A stretch of DNA of 64,000 bases. Origin: Siphonodentalium dalli. Taxonomy: Eukaryota; Mollusca; Scaphopoda; Gadilida; Siphonodentaliidae. Below are positions 1-11,370 of this stretch, one piece after another. Each line of letters begins with the position of its first letter. Position 1 is the stretch's first letter. The translations under genes were made by a program, and so were the position numbers. The notes under the pieces were generated by a model. That model did no database searches and was not told the origin of the DNA. It saw nothing but the letters and a program-made list of their open reading frames with translations. The stretch lies in NCBI GenBank assembly GCA_032622095.1, contig CP136061.1:92855845-92919844 (forward strand). Direction: 5' to 3'.

Positions 1-2130
1 ATATTTGGCGTTTTAGGCTAGCTATAATAACGAAGTTAGTAGAAATATTGAATGTAGCCTTAAGGGAGTCATGGGTGTGAAATTCTCCATTTGCTTGGAA
101 CAGATCGTTTATAAAATATATGCCTGCATTTCTCCACGAATTAAAGTTAATTGTTTTCCTTCCATTCTGATGTTAGAATTAATCCATATGGTCTCTGACA
201 TGATATTACCATTTTTATCATATATTCTTATAAATTTGCACCAAGAGCTGAGAACATCCCTCCAAAATGGGTTAGAATTTTTTTAAGTTTGTTTTGACAG
301 GAACTTAGCATCATATGTTAGGTACAGTGGGTCGTTGATAATGTGGTTGTCTTTTAGGAGAGGTGCCCAATTTGATTGTTTACATATCAGACGTCTCAGC
401 CATGTGATTTTCATTGCGTCGTTAAAATGTTCCAAGTTGACCATTTTCAGTCCTCCTAGGGAGTAATCGAGACATAACTGCTTCATTTGTACTCTGTCTC
501 GTTTAGAGTTCCAGATAAACTGGAATAAAATTGTGTTTAACTTCTTAACGAAAGCATCGTCTGGATTGGGAAGAGACATGAATATGTGGGTTAGCTTTGG
601 AAGAATAAGTGTCTTAATGACAGTTATTCTTCCAATTGGGGTTAGTAGCCTGTGGCTCCATATCTTGGTTAGTCGTTGTATTTCGTCCAATTTACAGGAG
701 TAGTTTGTCATCATCTTTCGAAGATCAGTGTCGAACTTAATGCCCAGAAAGTTGAAAGTTTTTGAGTAGGATAATTTTAAATCATGGCACATGGTTGATT
801 CACAGTTTGCTCTTGATCATATCCATGCCGCCTGACATTTATCCGGGTTAATACGCAGTCCCGAAACCCGAGCATATAGGTCAAGTATTAAGTAGGCCTT
901 ACGAATGCTACTTTCATTGCCATCAAGTATAAACGTTGTGTCGTCCGCGTATTGTGATATTTTATACTCTGAACCACCGAGGACTATTCCTTTAATTTTA
1001 TCATTTTGTCTTACCAACAATACTAACACCTCTGCGCAGAGGAGAAAAATATATGGAAATATGGGATCACCTTGTCGACATCCACGCCCTAATTTAAAAC
1101 TTTGTGATATGTGACCATTAATCAGGATGGACGAACTAGCGTCTTGATATAGAATTGCCATCCACTTTTTCATGGAATCACCAAATTTGAAAAAATTGTG
1201 GCATTTATGTATGAAGGACCATGACACTGAGTCAAATGCTTTTTCGAAGTCTACTAGGAGCAGGACTCCAGGCTTATCGTGTGCTTTCGCTTGATGCATT
1301 ATGTCATATAAGAGCCTTGTGTTACCTCCAATGTATCTGTCAGCTAGAAATCCTGTTTGGTCAGAATTAATTATATACGGGAGGACGCGTTTAAGTCTAT
1401 ATGCGATGCACGAGGAGGCGAGTTTATATGTTGTGTTCAAAAGGGAGATCGGTCGCCAGTTTTTAATAATTGACGGTTTTTGCCCTTCTTTGGAATAAGT
1501 GTTATAATACCCTGTTTTTGTGTTATCGATAATTCTCCGACTGAAAATGATTCGTTAAGTGAGTCTGTCACAAAGGGCCCCAGATCAGACCAGAACAATT
1601 TGAAGAATTCATATGTGTAACCAGATGGTCCCGGGCATTTGCAGTTTTTCGATTGTTTTAATGCATGTGTCAATTCTTGTAAAGTTAGCGGACACTCAAT
1701 GCTCGATGCTTGAGATGGCGTTAGGTTGGGGGTTTCAGAATTTTTTAACATTCGATTTAGATCTTGATCGTCAGTTTTTTATGTGAATAGAGAGTTTGGT
1801 AGAAATTTCCAGCTTCCGACATGATGCTGTCTTGTGTTGTCAAATTATTACCGTTCTTATCCGTCAAACTGGTCAGGGTTTTAGAAATATAATTACGTTT
1901 CTCTAAATTCAGAAAATATTTTGTGGGTTTTTCTCCTTCCTCGACCCATTTCGCTCGGGATCTAATCATAGCACCACGATTGCTCTCTCTTCGTATTTTT
2001 TTCTAATTCAGATTCAGTTTTTTCCATGTCTTCCATGAGCTTCTGTTTACATTTAAGACTTACTGATGGGTTGTCCAGGTTAATTGATATGATGTTTTTC
2101 ATTTCAGAGAGGAGTTGTTCTCTTTTAAGA
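1..2130 (-). mobile_element. L1-like non-LTR retrotransposon (LINE A), 3' part, off the left edge
   Basis: Minus-strand reading frames from about 2130 down to base 1 give successive pieces of one LINE ORF2 protein. They run from the region before the reverse transcriptase, through the reverse transcriptase, to the C-terminal part with the L1-type FIWNSKR and YSLGGLKM-like stretches. The frame shifts near 283 and the protein continues towards base 1 (a PFWRDVL-like stretch), so the copy extends beyond the window. At the 5' side, coding similarity stops at about 2130, where a fragment of a TTAA-type MITE begins. No endonuclease is visible, so this copy is 5' truncated or was cut at the MITE junction. 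The L1/Tx1-like assignment is by motif memory. Confidence 0.85.
283..1969 (-). pseudogene. Reverse transcriptase ORF2 of LINE A, broken
   Basis: The ORF2 protein would copy LINE RNA into DNA at a nicked target. The pieces in order are 1757-1969 (linker, KYFLNLEKRN), 1437-1751 (CPGPSGYTYEFFK, the start of the polymerase fingers), 817-1440 (LVDFEKAFDSVSW near 1230-1262, GCRQGDP near 1070-1090, catalytic YADDT near 940-958) and 283-792 (thumb and C-terminal region). Stops or frameshifts separate the pieces near 1752, 1440 and 795. The catalytic aspartates of both motifs are present, but the frame is broken at least three times, so this is a dead copy. The L1 side of the LINE tree is suggested by FEKAFDSVSW and by GGLKM in the C-terminal part. 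Confidence 0.85.
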
Positions 2131-2222
2131 TGTCTATATTTTACTATCCTTTCTGTTTATGGCAGATTTTGACGGAGTTGAATATTTTAACAGCATACCC
2201 ACCACCAACGCCGCCCGTATCT
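2131..2222 (-). mobile_element. Fragment of TTAA-flanked MITE family
   Basis: Read on the minus strand it begins AGATACGGGCGG just after TTAA (2223-2226). It continues with the GTGGGTATGCTGTTAAAATATTCA and AAACAGAAAGGATAGTAAAATA-type blocks (split here by variation) seen at 9235-9727, 19574 and 28465. Only one end is present. The other side abuts LINE A at about 2130, so either LINE A inserted into the MITE or the MITE was truncated. Confidence 0.7.
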
Positions 2223-2649
2223 TTAAGAATACGCAAGGGATTCCTTGGTGCTACCCCGTCGCGAATCGAGAAAACAGAATAAAACTATATAAAAAACGAC
2301 TGTCGCAACAGGGACTCGGGCGTTGATATAGGAGTGGGGGCAATAAGTAATTAGTGTGGAATTTGTTAGGTTTTATTGAATTGTTTATTAGCAAAGTCAA
2401 CATCTAAGTTGCAACATGCCATACAACGTATATACACATATACAAACAATAAATAACATACATGTACATCAATAAATGAGTTCATCATATTATATGATAT
2501 TGATAATAAATACAAATAATGCTAATACATTTGGGAATATGTTTTCTGAAATGGTTTAACTCATATAATATTTACATTATATATAATATAATGTAATACT
2601 TGCTTCATGCTAACTTTATAAACGCTAATTTTAAGAAAATGCTCACTCT

Positions 2650-5600
2650 TTTCAATATACTTATGTTAAGCAGTGACAGCAGTCTGTAGAATGTATTGCT
2701 GTTAGGGTTTTCCCAGTAATACTTCGGTATATAGGTTTCTTTCAGATCGTTAAGTTCAGTACACAAAATAACAAAATGGTATTCATCACATACATTTTCG
2801 CCACATAACGGGCATTTCGTGTCTTTACATGTACTGTTATTCCATCTGCATTGCTCTACCGGTAGTCTGTGATTGGCTGTTCTAAATTTCAGTAAATACG
2901 TATAAAGTGAGTAGATGGGCGCGAAGCGCCCGGGATGATCGAAAAGATCGAGTGATCTTCTCCTTCACCCCACGGTAAATACGTAGCTAGATGAGATGGT
3001 ATATATACTAAGTATCGGCTCAATCTGACAGAATCCTTTATGTTTCGATAAAATATGGCACGGCTTGAAATAGACATATTTAGAATGCAGAAGAGGCAGC
3101 ATGTGTGTTGCTCTATTAATGTAGCTTTCATGTGTTTCATGTCTGTCTTGCTTAGCGGTTACTGATTCTGCCACGCACTTTCCATATTTACTTCTCGCAG
3201 AGTTTCTTTGATAAACGAATTCCATTTAATCTTGTTTTGTAATATGGCATCACCATCATTGAGATACCTGAATAGAAGGAATACATTTTTAGCTAATTCT
3301 GATCCTTCGTACGATACTAGTTTTGACCAATATGATATTGCTCGGCACTTAATTTCGATCATTACGGGGTATCTTCCCAATTCTGCATATACCATGTAGT
3401 TTGGTGTGCTAGACTTCATTGTTGTTATAATTTTGCAGAATTTAAGATGTATGGACTCCAAACACCAAACTTCACCAACATACAGCATAATCGGCATAAT
3501 CATAGAGTCAAACAATTTAAACATAATATCTAAAGGCAGCTGCAGCTTTCTTGTTCTATTTAAAAGGCCATAGATGGCTCTCGTTGCTGTATTCTTGGTC
3601 TGCTTAATCGATTGACGGAATCTACCATTGTAAAATAATTGAATCCCGAGGTATTTAAATTCTTTTAGAATTTGTATTTCTTGGCCCCTATAAGTGAATA
3701 TTGGTAAGTTCTTTGACCATTTGTTTGAAAATATTACCATTTTCGTTTTCATTGTATTAACTTGCAGATTCCATGCCTCGTCATAATCAGCGAATGCTGA
3801 AAGTGCACGATGCATATTGTCCTCCGAGTCTGAGAGGATCACGGTATCATCTGCATATAAAAAACACAATATATTTATAAAACAGCCAATATGTTCAAAA
3901 TATTTCTCATCAAAATAGTTCAAATTTGAGATTGCACAGTCGCTCAGAAAACTTTGTATATCGTTCACAAACAAAGAAAATAAAAGAGGTGACATTGGTT
4001 CACCTTGAAATAAACCAATCTGGCTGATAAAGGAGTCTGATTGCGAATTATTATTTTTTACACATAATTTTATATTGTCGTACATGCTTCGTATTACCTG
4101 TAGTATCTTACCGTTTATATCTGCTTGCATAAGTTTCAACCGTAGAGCATCTCTCCATACAGTATCAAATGCTTTGCGGAAATCAATAAAAGTACAATAT
4201 ATCTTCCGTCCGCTCTGTAGGTATACGTTTATTAGAGCATGTAGAATAAATATATGATCTACTGTTGAGTGTCCCTAACGAAAACCTGTCTGAATTTTAT
4301 TTACTAGGTCATTGTCTTCTGCAAACGACGATATTCGATTATTAATAACGGATGTAAACAGTTTAGCAAAACAACTTAGAAGGGTGATTCCTCTATATGA
4401 TTCAGGTAAATTTGGGTCCCCGGATCCTTTGAAGATTGGGTTTTATCATCCCAATAGCCCATTGTTTCGGAAAATGCCCACTACTCAGAATGAGATTTAA
4501 AAAGCGGACATAAAGACTCATCATTTCACCGACTGGTTCTTTGATATATTCGTTCAAAATTTGGTCCGCCCCTACTGCCTTACCATTCTTGAGCTTGCTT
4601 ACAGCACTAAAATTCTCGTCTTGTGTTATATGTCTATTTAGATGCGACTCGTGATTTTCGTTAAAGTCCATATCGACATAGTCGGAAATATCCGATTCAT
4701 CATTACAGTCGTTTAGGTTTAAATCCTTAAAGTACTCCTCGAATTGTTCTATTGTGACGTTTCCTCTGCATTTGTTGGTCTGGCTGTCGGAACACATTTT
4801 GTCAAGTCTGTCCCAGAATGACTTACCTGAATACTTAGCTGCATCTCGAAGTTCTGAAACTTAATTGCTTTACTCGCATTTATTAAATTTGTCTATCCAC
4901 AACCCCTCTGTACTTCGCGCAATATTGTTTCATTATATCTTTATCTATAATAGATTTTGTTTTATTGTACTCACGCTTTGAATGGTTAAATTGATTCCTC
5001 AGTGTTCGACACTCACCGTCAAACCAGGCTTTGTCTTTCCGCATATTTTCCTGCGTTTTATTTTGAGGTTTATAAGTTCCCAATGTACGATCAACCGCAG
5101 TGTTTAGAGCTCTCGTTATGAGCCCGCACATATCATCAATATTTGTTTGGAATAAACAACTATTGTTTTCCAAATCAGTAAGTTCACCAAGAATAAGAGT
5201 AATGTCGTCGGAATTAATATTTCTGGGTAACATTCTACCTTTTTGTGGGTCCCATCGTTTCGTTTTTATCATTTGTTCACCAACAGTGGAGTTCTCGTCG
5301 GTGAATTTATTTCGTATATATCGATTAGGGAAATTCAATTTTATCACCAAGTGTATAGCTCCATGTATATCGGAGAATAAAGTACAATTATCGTGGACTT
5401 TGAAGTTTTCTATTTTGCTCAAAAGGCGTTTTGTTCCTAGTGCATAATCTATTACCGTGCGATCAGATGACGTAAAGTTTCCACATCTATCATCACCACA
5501 CCTCCCACTGACAATGAATAATGTCATAAATTTACATAAACCCAATAGTTTATAACCATAAGAGTTCACCTTACCTTTGTCTTGTGATATTCGATTTGGG

Positions 5601-5770
5601 ACCTGAAAAGTATTATCAAAATCATCGTCATTACATTCATCATCATAATAGTCATCTTCTATAGACGACAACCATGTATTAACCGTTTTACAAACAGTAG
5701 TATTTTCAAAAATATGGTATAGACAACTTTCCTGCATTTGGTCAAATCGTTCGACGGGAATTATCCAATC
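2650..5770 (-). pseudogene. ORF2 (endonuclease and reverse transcriptase) of LINE B, broken
   Basis: The endonuclease part shows a TVIDYALGT-like core (about 5420-5460), then a degraded SDIHGAIHL where SDH-P is usual, so a catalytic histidine context is lost. The RT part starts with KNGKAVGADQILNEYIK (near 4550-4590). Between 4139 and 4400 the frame reads TGFR, then a TAG stop at 4275-4277, then GHSTVDHI. The core then continues with FRKAFDTVWRDAL, QGEPMSPLLFSLFVND and LYADDTVI (near 3850). The tail has the usual KFRTANHRLP stretch followed by a CPLCGENVCDEYHF cysteine cluster (near 2770-2820). The protein is therefore nearly complete but carries at least two in-frame stops or shifts (4275, and between 4797 and 4883) and one insertion. 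Confidence 0.8.
2903..2974. mobile_element. 72-bp structured insert with 11-bp target-site duplication
   Basis: GTAAATACGTA occurs at 2892-2902 and again at 2975-2985, exactly flanking 72 bp. Removing the insert and one copy restores an uninterrupted LINE B reading frame across the site (ATYLLKFRTANHRLP), so the empty site is inferred directly. The insert starts TAAAGTGAGTAGATGGGCGC and ends CTCCTTCACCCCACG. It contains three short hairpins: GGGCGCGAAGCGCCC, GATCGAAAAGATC and AGATCGAGTGATCT. A version lacking 28 internal bases recurs at about 20178-20217 and 29070-29109. There is no poly-A tail. The ends (GTGAGTAG and, inverted, GTGAAGGAG) are only weakly inverted-repeat-like. Family unknown. 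Confidence 0.75.
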
Positions 5771-5775
5771 TTAGT

Positions 5776-7842
5776 GTCAGTTTGGAAATTTCCAACACTT
5801 AGAAATCATTGGGTCCAATAAAATTACAATTTTTAAATGTTCTGCCTCCTCACTGATCATTGGCCAGTTAAAACCTGCTAACCAATTACAAATAAAAAAA
5901 ACAAAAACATATCGCGGTCAGAATTGTCTGTAGCTAGACCTGTATATAGATTATAGGACTACATATTTCAGTCAGGTTCGGATTTAAAACATGTTCAAAA
6001 CGAACAAAAAACAAATCAAGGCCTGAATTTTCATGGAGTTAGACTTTTATAGATGCTAGGATTATGCAGTGTTCAAGCTCATATTTCAAATTGTTTCATG
6101 ATTCCTCCCCACAATAGGTACAGTTATGAAATCCCAAGCCACGGGATGTGAAGCAAATGAAAGTACGCGCCATTGCGAGTTCGGCCTAGTTAAAAGGGGC
6201 GGGATGCAGCTGGAAAACCCACGGAGGCCTCTAGCCACGCCGGTGATGAATAATCAACTATATATTGAACAATATAAAGGCACTATTTACGCGATTGTAT
6301 GCTGTATCAAAGAAATATAACACAGGTTGTGCACTGACCATTTATTAACTTTTGGGGGTGATACTCAAATGTATATGTAAGGTAATCATGATGGGACTGA
6401 TGATAATTTGCCAACCACTGGGGATGGCGCATGTTATTTTAGAATTATCATACAACTGGAGATGTTTGGATACCATTCAGTTTGAAACATCTAACATGAA
6501 GGGGTGTGCGTGCGAAATTAAATTGTCATACTGCTCTGAGCATTGGTCGGCATGGACCCCCTTTAGCCACGTCCGTGCGTTTAAACATAATAAACTATAA
6601 GTCACAGGATGTTACCTAGAATTCAAGCTAGTAAGTGTCTTTCAGATAATAATTGTAAATTCAAAACAAAATCCATACGATTAGACATTATAACACGTAT
6701 ATTCGTACGGATTCGACTTCTGAATGCAGTTTTACCAGGTTTCGTGTTGATCGACGCCAGAATATTCGAAAAATCACATTTTATAAAAGAGCGTGTTTAC
6801 TTCATTACCAACAAACGACAAAAATTGAAGAGCATTTTCGAAAATAAGCTATTTATGCTCCTGATCACATTATTTTGTATGTTCGTGTGGTTCATGTATT
6901 GGTGATGCTTACAATGCATGTATAACGGCCATCGTCGATTGCCATTATGTTTCATGTTTTATTTGCCTGATATTGTCTGTTGGAATATTAACTTATTTGA
7001 TGTCGAATTGTATGCGGTATCTTTAAATCAAGAAAGAAAAAAATAAACAAATTAAATTGAATAGAAATAGATAGTTTACACTAGCCGAACCCACAGCGCA
7101 ACGGCAAACTTCGGAGGAAACGTCCCTCAACTGATGAGTCCGTCTTCGAATTAAATATTAATTGAAGCGTGTTACTTTTCGCCGTGGACAACATTAACTG
7201 CCCGTGCATATACCCAGGTAATCTGGACAGAGCTGTAGGCCAGACCAGTTGGATAGTTGGCTCCAATGACAGTTCGATTGATGGGTTTTAAGTTAGATAA
7301 TATTCTCAGCATCGAAAATTCGGCCAAGAATCAAGTCGCACAGCGCCTCGTTGATTCTTTTACCGAATACCCTCTGCTTCGAATATTATCCATTGCAGAA
7401 ATACATGTTGGTTGATAACAACTTGAGCTACATGTACCTTGCTAAGGGAATTACATGTTACATAAAGGCGCATTGAAGTTATAAAATTCAAACGGTGTTT
7501 GGGCCCAAAAGAAACAAGGCGTGGCACAGAACAAAGCGTTCCGTGTTGGTGTATTCTTGATATGGTAGAAATAATGATCGTTTGTATAACTTATGTGAGA
7601 AAAATGGAAAACAGCTGGAAGATTGCTTAGACCAAGGTAACTATTTTTTCAAAGCACTTGAAGCCGGTATATCTACAAGTCATTGAGTTACATGTATCTG
7701 CCCATTGACATGCAACGGTGGTAGACTAAATCAGAAACGAGACATATGAGAAAGGGGGGACTTGGACGTTGATGCATACATGCCGCTCACGTTGGTCACG
7801 GAATACCGGCACTATAAGGAACATTGCTGTCGTTTTATATAT
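5776..7842. other. Non-coding stretch, no gene recognised
   Basis: Only short ORFs with no recognisable domain. A weak tandem pair of about 100 bp is visible at 5905-6075 (repeated CAGAATT-TGT-TAG-TAGAC-T and CTGAATTTTC-TGGAGTTAGAC). The motif TTTGGAAATTTCCAACACTT at 5779-5798 recurs near 51779. Confidence 0.5.
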
Positions 7843-8395
7843 AATTATAAAATATGTATGCTATGATAGGAGATTATAAAATATGTATGCTATGATAGGA
7901 GATTATAAAATATGTATGCTATTATAGGAGATTATAAAATATGTATGCTATGATATGAGATTATAAAATATGTAAGCTATGATAGGAGATTATAAAATAT
8001 GTATGCTATTATAGGAGATTATAAAATATGTATGCTATGATATGAGATTATAAAATATGTATGCTATGATAGGAGATTATAAAATATGTATGCTATTATA
8101 GGAGATTATAAAATATGTATGCTATTATAGGAGATTATAAATATGTATGCTATTATATGAGATTATAAAATATGTATGCTATTATAGGAGATTATAAAAT
8201 ATGTATGTTATTATAGGAGATTATAAAATATGTATGCTATTATAGGAGATTATAAAATATGTATGCTATTATAGGAGATTATAAAATATGTATGCTATTA
8301 TAGGAGATTATAAAATATTTATGCTATTATAGGAGATTATAAAATATGTATGCTATTATAGGAGATTATAAACTATGTATGCTATTATTATTGTA
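7843..8395. repeat. 29-bp tandem array, about 19 copies
   Basis: The unit is TTATAAAATATGTATGC followed by TAT(G/T)ATAGGAGA, 29 bp, repeated head to tail. The first unit starts at about 7845 and the second at 7874. Most differences are G/T at one position and single-base changes; one copy has lost an A (near 8140). The array is homogeneous, so it is a young minisatellite. Every unit carries stop codons, so it is not coding. Confidence 0.95.
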
Positions 8396-9234
8396 TGTGC
8401 GATGCAGAAAAACCAGAGAGTTCCTTAACTAAATTGTTGACTTCCCGTGTTATCCAAAAAGTCTGTTCAGCATTTACGGCCGTCGTTCCAACGCACCCGT
8501 TTACACAGAACCTTCACTCTGATAATACCTTCAGGTGGTTTCTAATATCAGATTTGTACTGACAATAAATTTAATGCAAACTTCGTCTTTCATCCAACCA
8601 GAGGCTTCAACCCGCGAATGTTGCTTTGTGTCATTCAAACTCAAATATGTTTTCTGCGAGCATCGTCAAAATGTTTGAAAGATTTTGGTAACTGTTTTTG
8701 TATCAACTGGCTGAACTTGAATCATTGTTTTGGAGCAATATATGTGTCCATGTTTGTGCTACAGGATGTGTAACAGCAACATATCGCTTTCTTTCATTAT
8801 AGTTTCTGGTGATAAACGGAATACATTGTTCTGGCTCTCCATCTGAGCACTGGCACTAACACGTATCTTCGCGGACACAACCACATAAAATGTGCTATGT
8901 CCAGGTCGCTGTCGAGATCCAGTAATTGTCTGCGTATCTGGATATTAACGATGTTTCGCAGCTTTATTGTTGTGTACTTGTAATTAATTTGTGAGTGTGC
9001 ACAGAGACAATATGAACACATTTTTATAGAGAGCAATTCGTGTGTTCCTGTCCTGGGGCAGAACACCATGCACATTATGTCCTTGTTCTTACAGTTATCT
9101 TGGTCATGGCCATACTTTTTATACTTAAATAACGCAGATGGGATGGTACAACTGTAGTTAATGGCAGCTCTTTGATCAAACCTTCAAATATGGTGGGTGT
9201 TGGGACAATTAAGGGTCAAACCATAGGCGTTTAA
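8396..9234. other. Non-coding stretch, no gene recognised
   Basis: The longest frame is 92 codons on the minus strand (8797-9075), without a recognisable domain. The stretch ends at the TTAA (9231-9234) that flanks the MITE at 9235. Confidence 0.5.
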
Positions 9235-9727
9235 AGGCACGGGCGGATTTCGTTACATAAATATTTATATCTGTTCAAATCGCCATCAACAGAAGGAACA
9301 CCACAACATATACAATTCCGCCCATATGCCAAACATAATCAGCGCGTAAATAGTATATTGTCGTCAAGACGTACGATGGTGTACGCAAACAAGAGACTGC
9401 TCGTGTTACATAAGTTGTGCTTCTGTTTACATAACACAGCGCAATTCTATTGGTTAATCACACAACAATGATATAAACGCTCTTTATTATTTCCATATCA
9501 GGAAAACAGTAACAGATAGCGCTCTTTATGTTTACCTTATTGTTTACCTTTTTTGCTTTTGTTTACACAACAAAGGGGAAAACATTGACAATAACATGCT
9601 TATGCCATATTTCTGATTGGCATAAGAACAAGGTATGTCTATATCTTACTATTCCTTCTGTTTATGGCGGTTTTTGACGGAGGTGAATATTTTAACAACA
9701 TACCCACCGCCAACACCGTCCGTATCT
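9235..9727 (-). mobile_element. TTAA-flanked MITE, complete copy
   Basis: TTAA occurs at 9231-9234 and 9728-9731. The ends read inward as AGGCACGGGCGG (left) and AGATACGGACGG (right, inverted). A second inverted block, CGCCATCAACAGAA at about 9283 and its mate at about 9660-9675, lies further in. The interior carries AAACGCTCTTTATTATTTCC and a block near 9365-9390 that are shared with the copies at 19574 and 28465. At 493 bp and with no ORF it is non-autonomous. A TTAA target fits piggyBac or Kolobok relatives; the termini do not decide which. Confidence 0.8.
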
Positions 9728-10046
9728 TTAATAGTAATGTATACCATCAATTGTTTTTAACATTCTATAAGCAGTTGATACTACCTGTGGAGCCAGCTCG
9801 GACAATATTTCAGACTCAGACGATTCAGATATATTCACGCTGAGGAATCACGTGGTTTCGAGGTTGGTGAGTACCACGCATACAAAATGGCAGAGGCTGA
9901 TGCAAACGCTCAAATAACATAATACAAGAGGATCTGAAACAAATCATAGCATTTAGACTGTCACGAGAATATGCTAGTTTATTTCTTAAACAAGTTGATA
10001 CCTTAATTGTTCGGAAATACTCCGTGCTTTCTATAACATTATGACC

Positions 10047-10558
10047 AAAGGTGCCAGTCGGAGGTGCGTGTAATACACCAGTCCATACATGGATGCCAGT
10101 CGGATGTGTGTGTAATACACCAGTCCATACATGGATGCCAGTCGGAGGTGCGTGTAATACACCAGTCCATGCATGGATGCCAGTCGGAGGTGCGTGTAAT
10201 ACACCAGTCCATACATGGATGCCAGTCGGAGGTGCGTGTAATACACCAGTCCATACATGGATGCCAGTCGGAGGTGCGTGTAATACACCAGTCCATACAT
10301 GGATGCCAGTCGGAGGTGCGTGTAATACACCAGTCCATACATGGATGCCAGTCGGAGGTACGTGTAATACACCAGTCCATACATTGATGCCAGTCGGAGG
10401 TGCGTGTAATACACCAGTCCATACATGGATGCCAGTCGGAGGTGCGTGTAATACACCAGTACATACATGGATGCCAGTCGGAGGTGCGTGTAATACACCA
10501 GTCCATACATGGATGCCAGTCGGAGGTGCATGTAATACACCAGTCCATACATGGATGA
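10047..10558. repeat. 42-bp tandem array, 12 copies, open in four frames
   Basis: The unit is GGAGGTGCGTGTAATACACC then AGTCCATACATGGATGCCAGTC (42 bp, 14 codons). Because 42 is a multiple of three, the frame is kept throughout, and no stop occurs in two plus and two minus frames. The longest plus frame (10051-10635) would encode 12 repeats of MPVGGACNTPVHTW and a 26-residue tail. Differences between copies (GCG to ACG, ACA to GCA, TGG to TTG) change amino acids as often as not. That argues against selection on a protein. I read it as a minisatellite, not a gene. Confidence 0.9.
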
Positions 10559-10635
10559 AATGCGAGTATTCGACAACTAGGCAAGCAGCCGTCTCTGACT
10601 ACTCTTCTAATTATGGTTGTGCAAATGAAGGATAA

Positions 10636-11370
10636 ATAGCTGAAGCGGTGTCACTTTTGACCTCGGTATATAGCAACCCATATAAAATGTACCCGGGGAT
10701 GTTCAAGGTCTAACACCTAATATACCCCGGTACCCCGGGAGAGAACATCAGGCTATGCGAGAATACACACCCCGGTTGCAAGCGGCGTGTGGATCTTTGG
10801 GTTTAGTAGTAGGGTGGAAATTCCAGGGTTATAAATGTAGGAAAGAGTGCGTGTACGATTGTTTTATCTGGATGTACTAGGGTTCCATCCAGGTCAATTA
10901 TGTATAGACACCCGGGCTTTGTCCCAATTTACTAGGTTGTATTTACCCGTAGCCCCCCCCCCCCGCTATGTTACTCCCCACTGCGAGACAGGCGTGACAA
11001 TTATTATAATACAACAACCACATAGAGGAAACACCATACACGTGTAAACGGGAAACAAAACTTAACATCAGAAAAACAATACAACAGAGAACTGAAGTGT
11101 AATCAGAAACAATCGAAGTGGCGCGACTAGCCGCTTGAGTGAGCTGGGTCAACTCACCTACCGTCTTGGAGGATATGTAGGAAATAAGTGGACCATGAGC
11201 TTTAAGCCGTTCGCCCAGGTCGATACCTCATGTGATACGACAATCCAAAAACCACAATGACTTATAATCCACACCTCAGGGGATGCACCACACGGCAACA
11301 GGGTGTCAAATTAGGGGATTCTTAATATCCATATAGCAGCGGGGTGTATTCAATATATATTGTTTCGGAA
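10636..11370. other. Non-coding stretch with C-rich tract
   Basis: No recognisable protein. It holds short CCCCGG-rich motifs around 10690-10745 and a run of about 12 C at 10952-10963. Confidence 0.4.

Larger units (their letters stand above)
2360..5775 (-). mobile_element. Second non-LTR retrotransposon (LINE B), 5' truncated
   Basis: Minus-strand frames give, from 5' to 3', the C-terminal half of an APE-type endonuclease (4883-5770), the N-terminal part of a reverse transcriptase (4402-4797), its catalytic core (3159-4400) and a cysteine-containing C-terminal domain (about 2650-3150). AT-rich 3' UTR follows, to about 2360. The endonuclease N-terminus is missing, so the copy is truncated at about 5775. 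A 72-bp insert at 2903-2974 interrupts the C-terminal domain. LINE B is clearly different from LINE A and from the Jockey-like elements further right. I place it in the CR1/L2/RTE part of the tree without choosing a clade. Confidence 0.8.

Noticed and set aside
10051-10635. 194-codon ORF of 14-residue repeats as a secreted repeat protein
   Set aside because: It is a frame-preserving 42-bp minisatellite, open on both strands, with as many replacement as silent differences.
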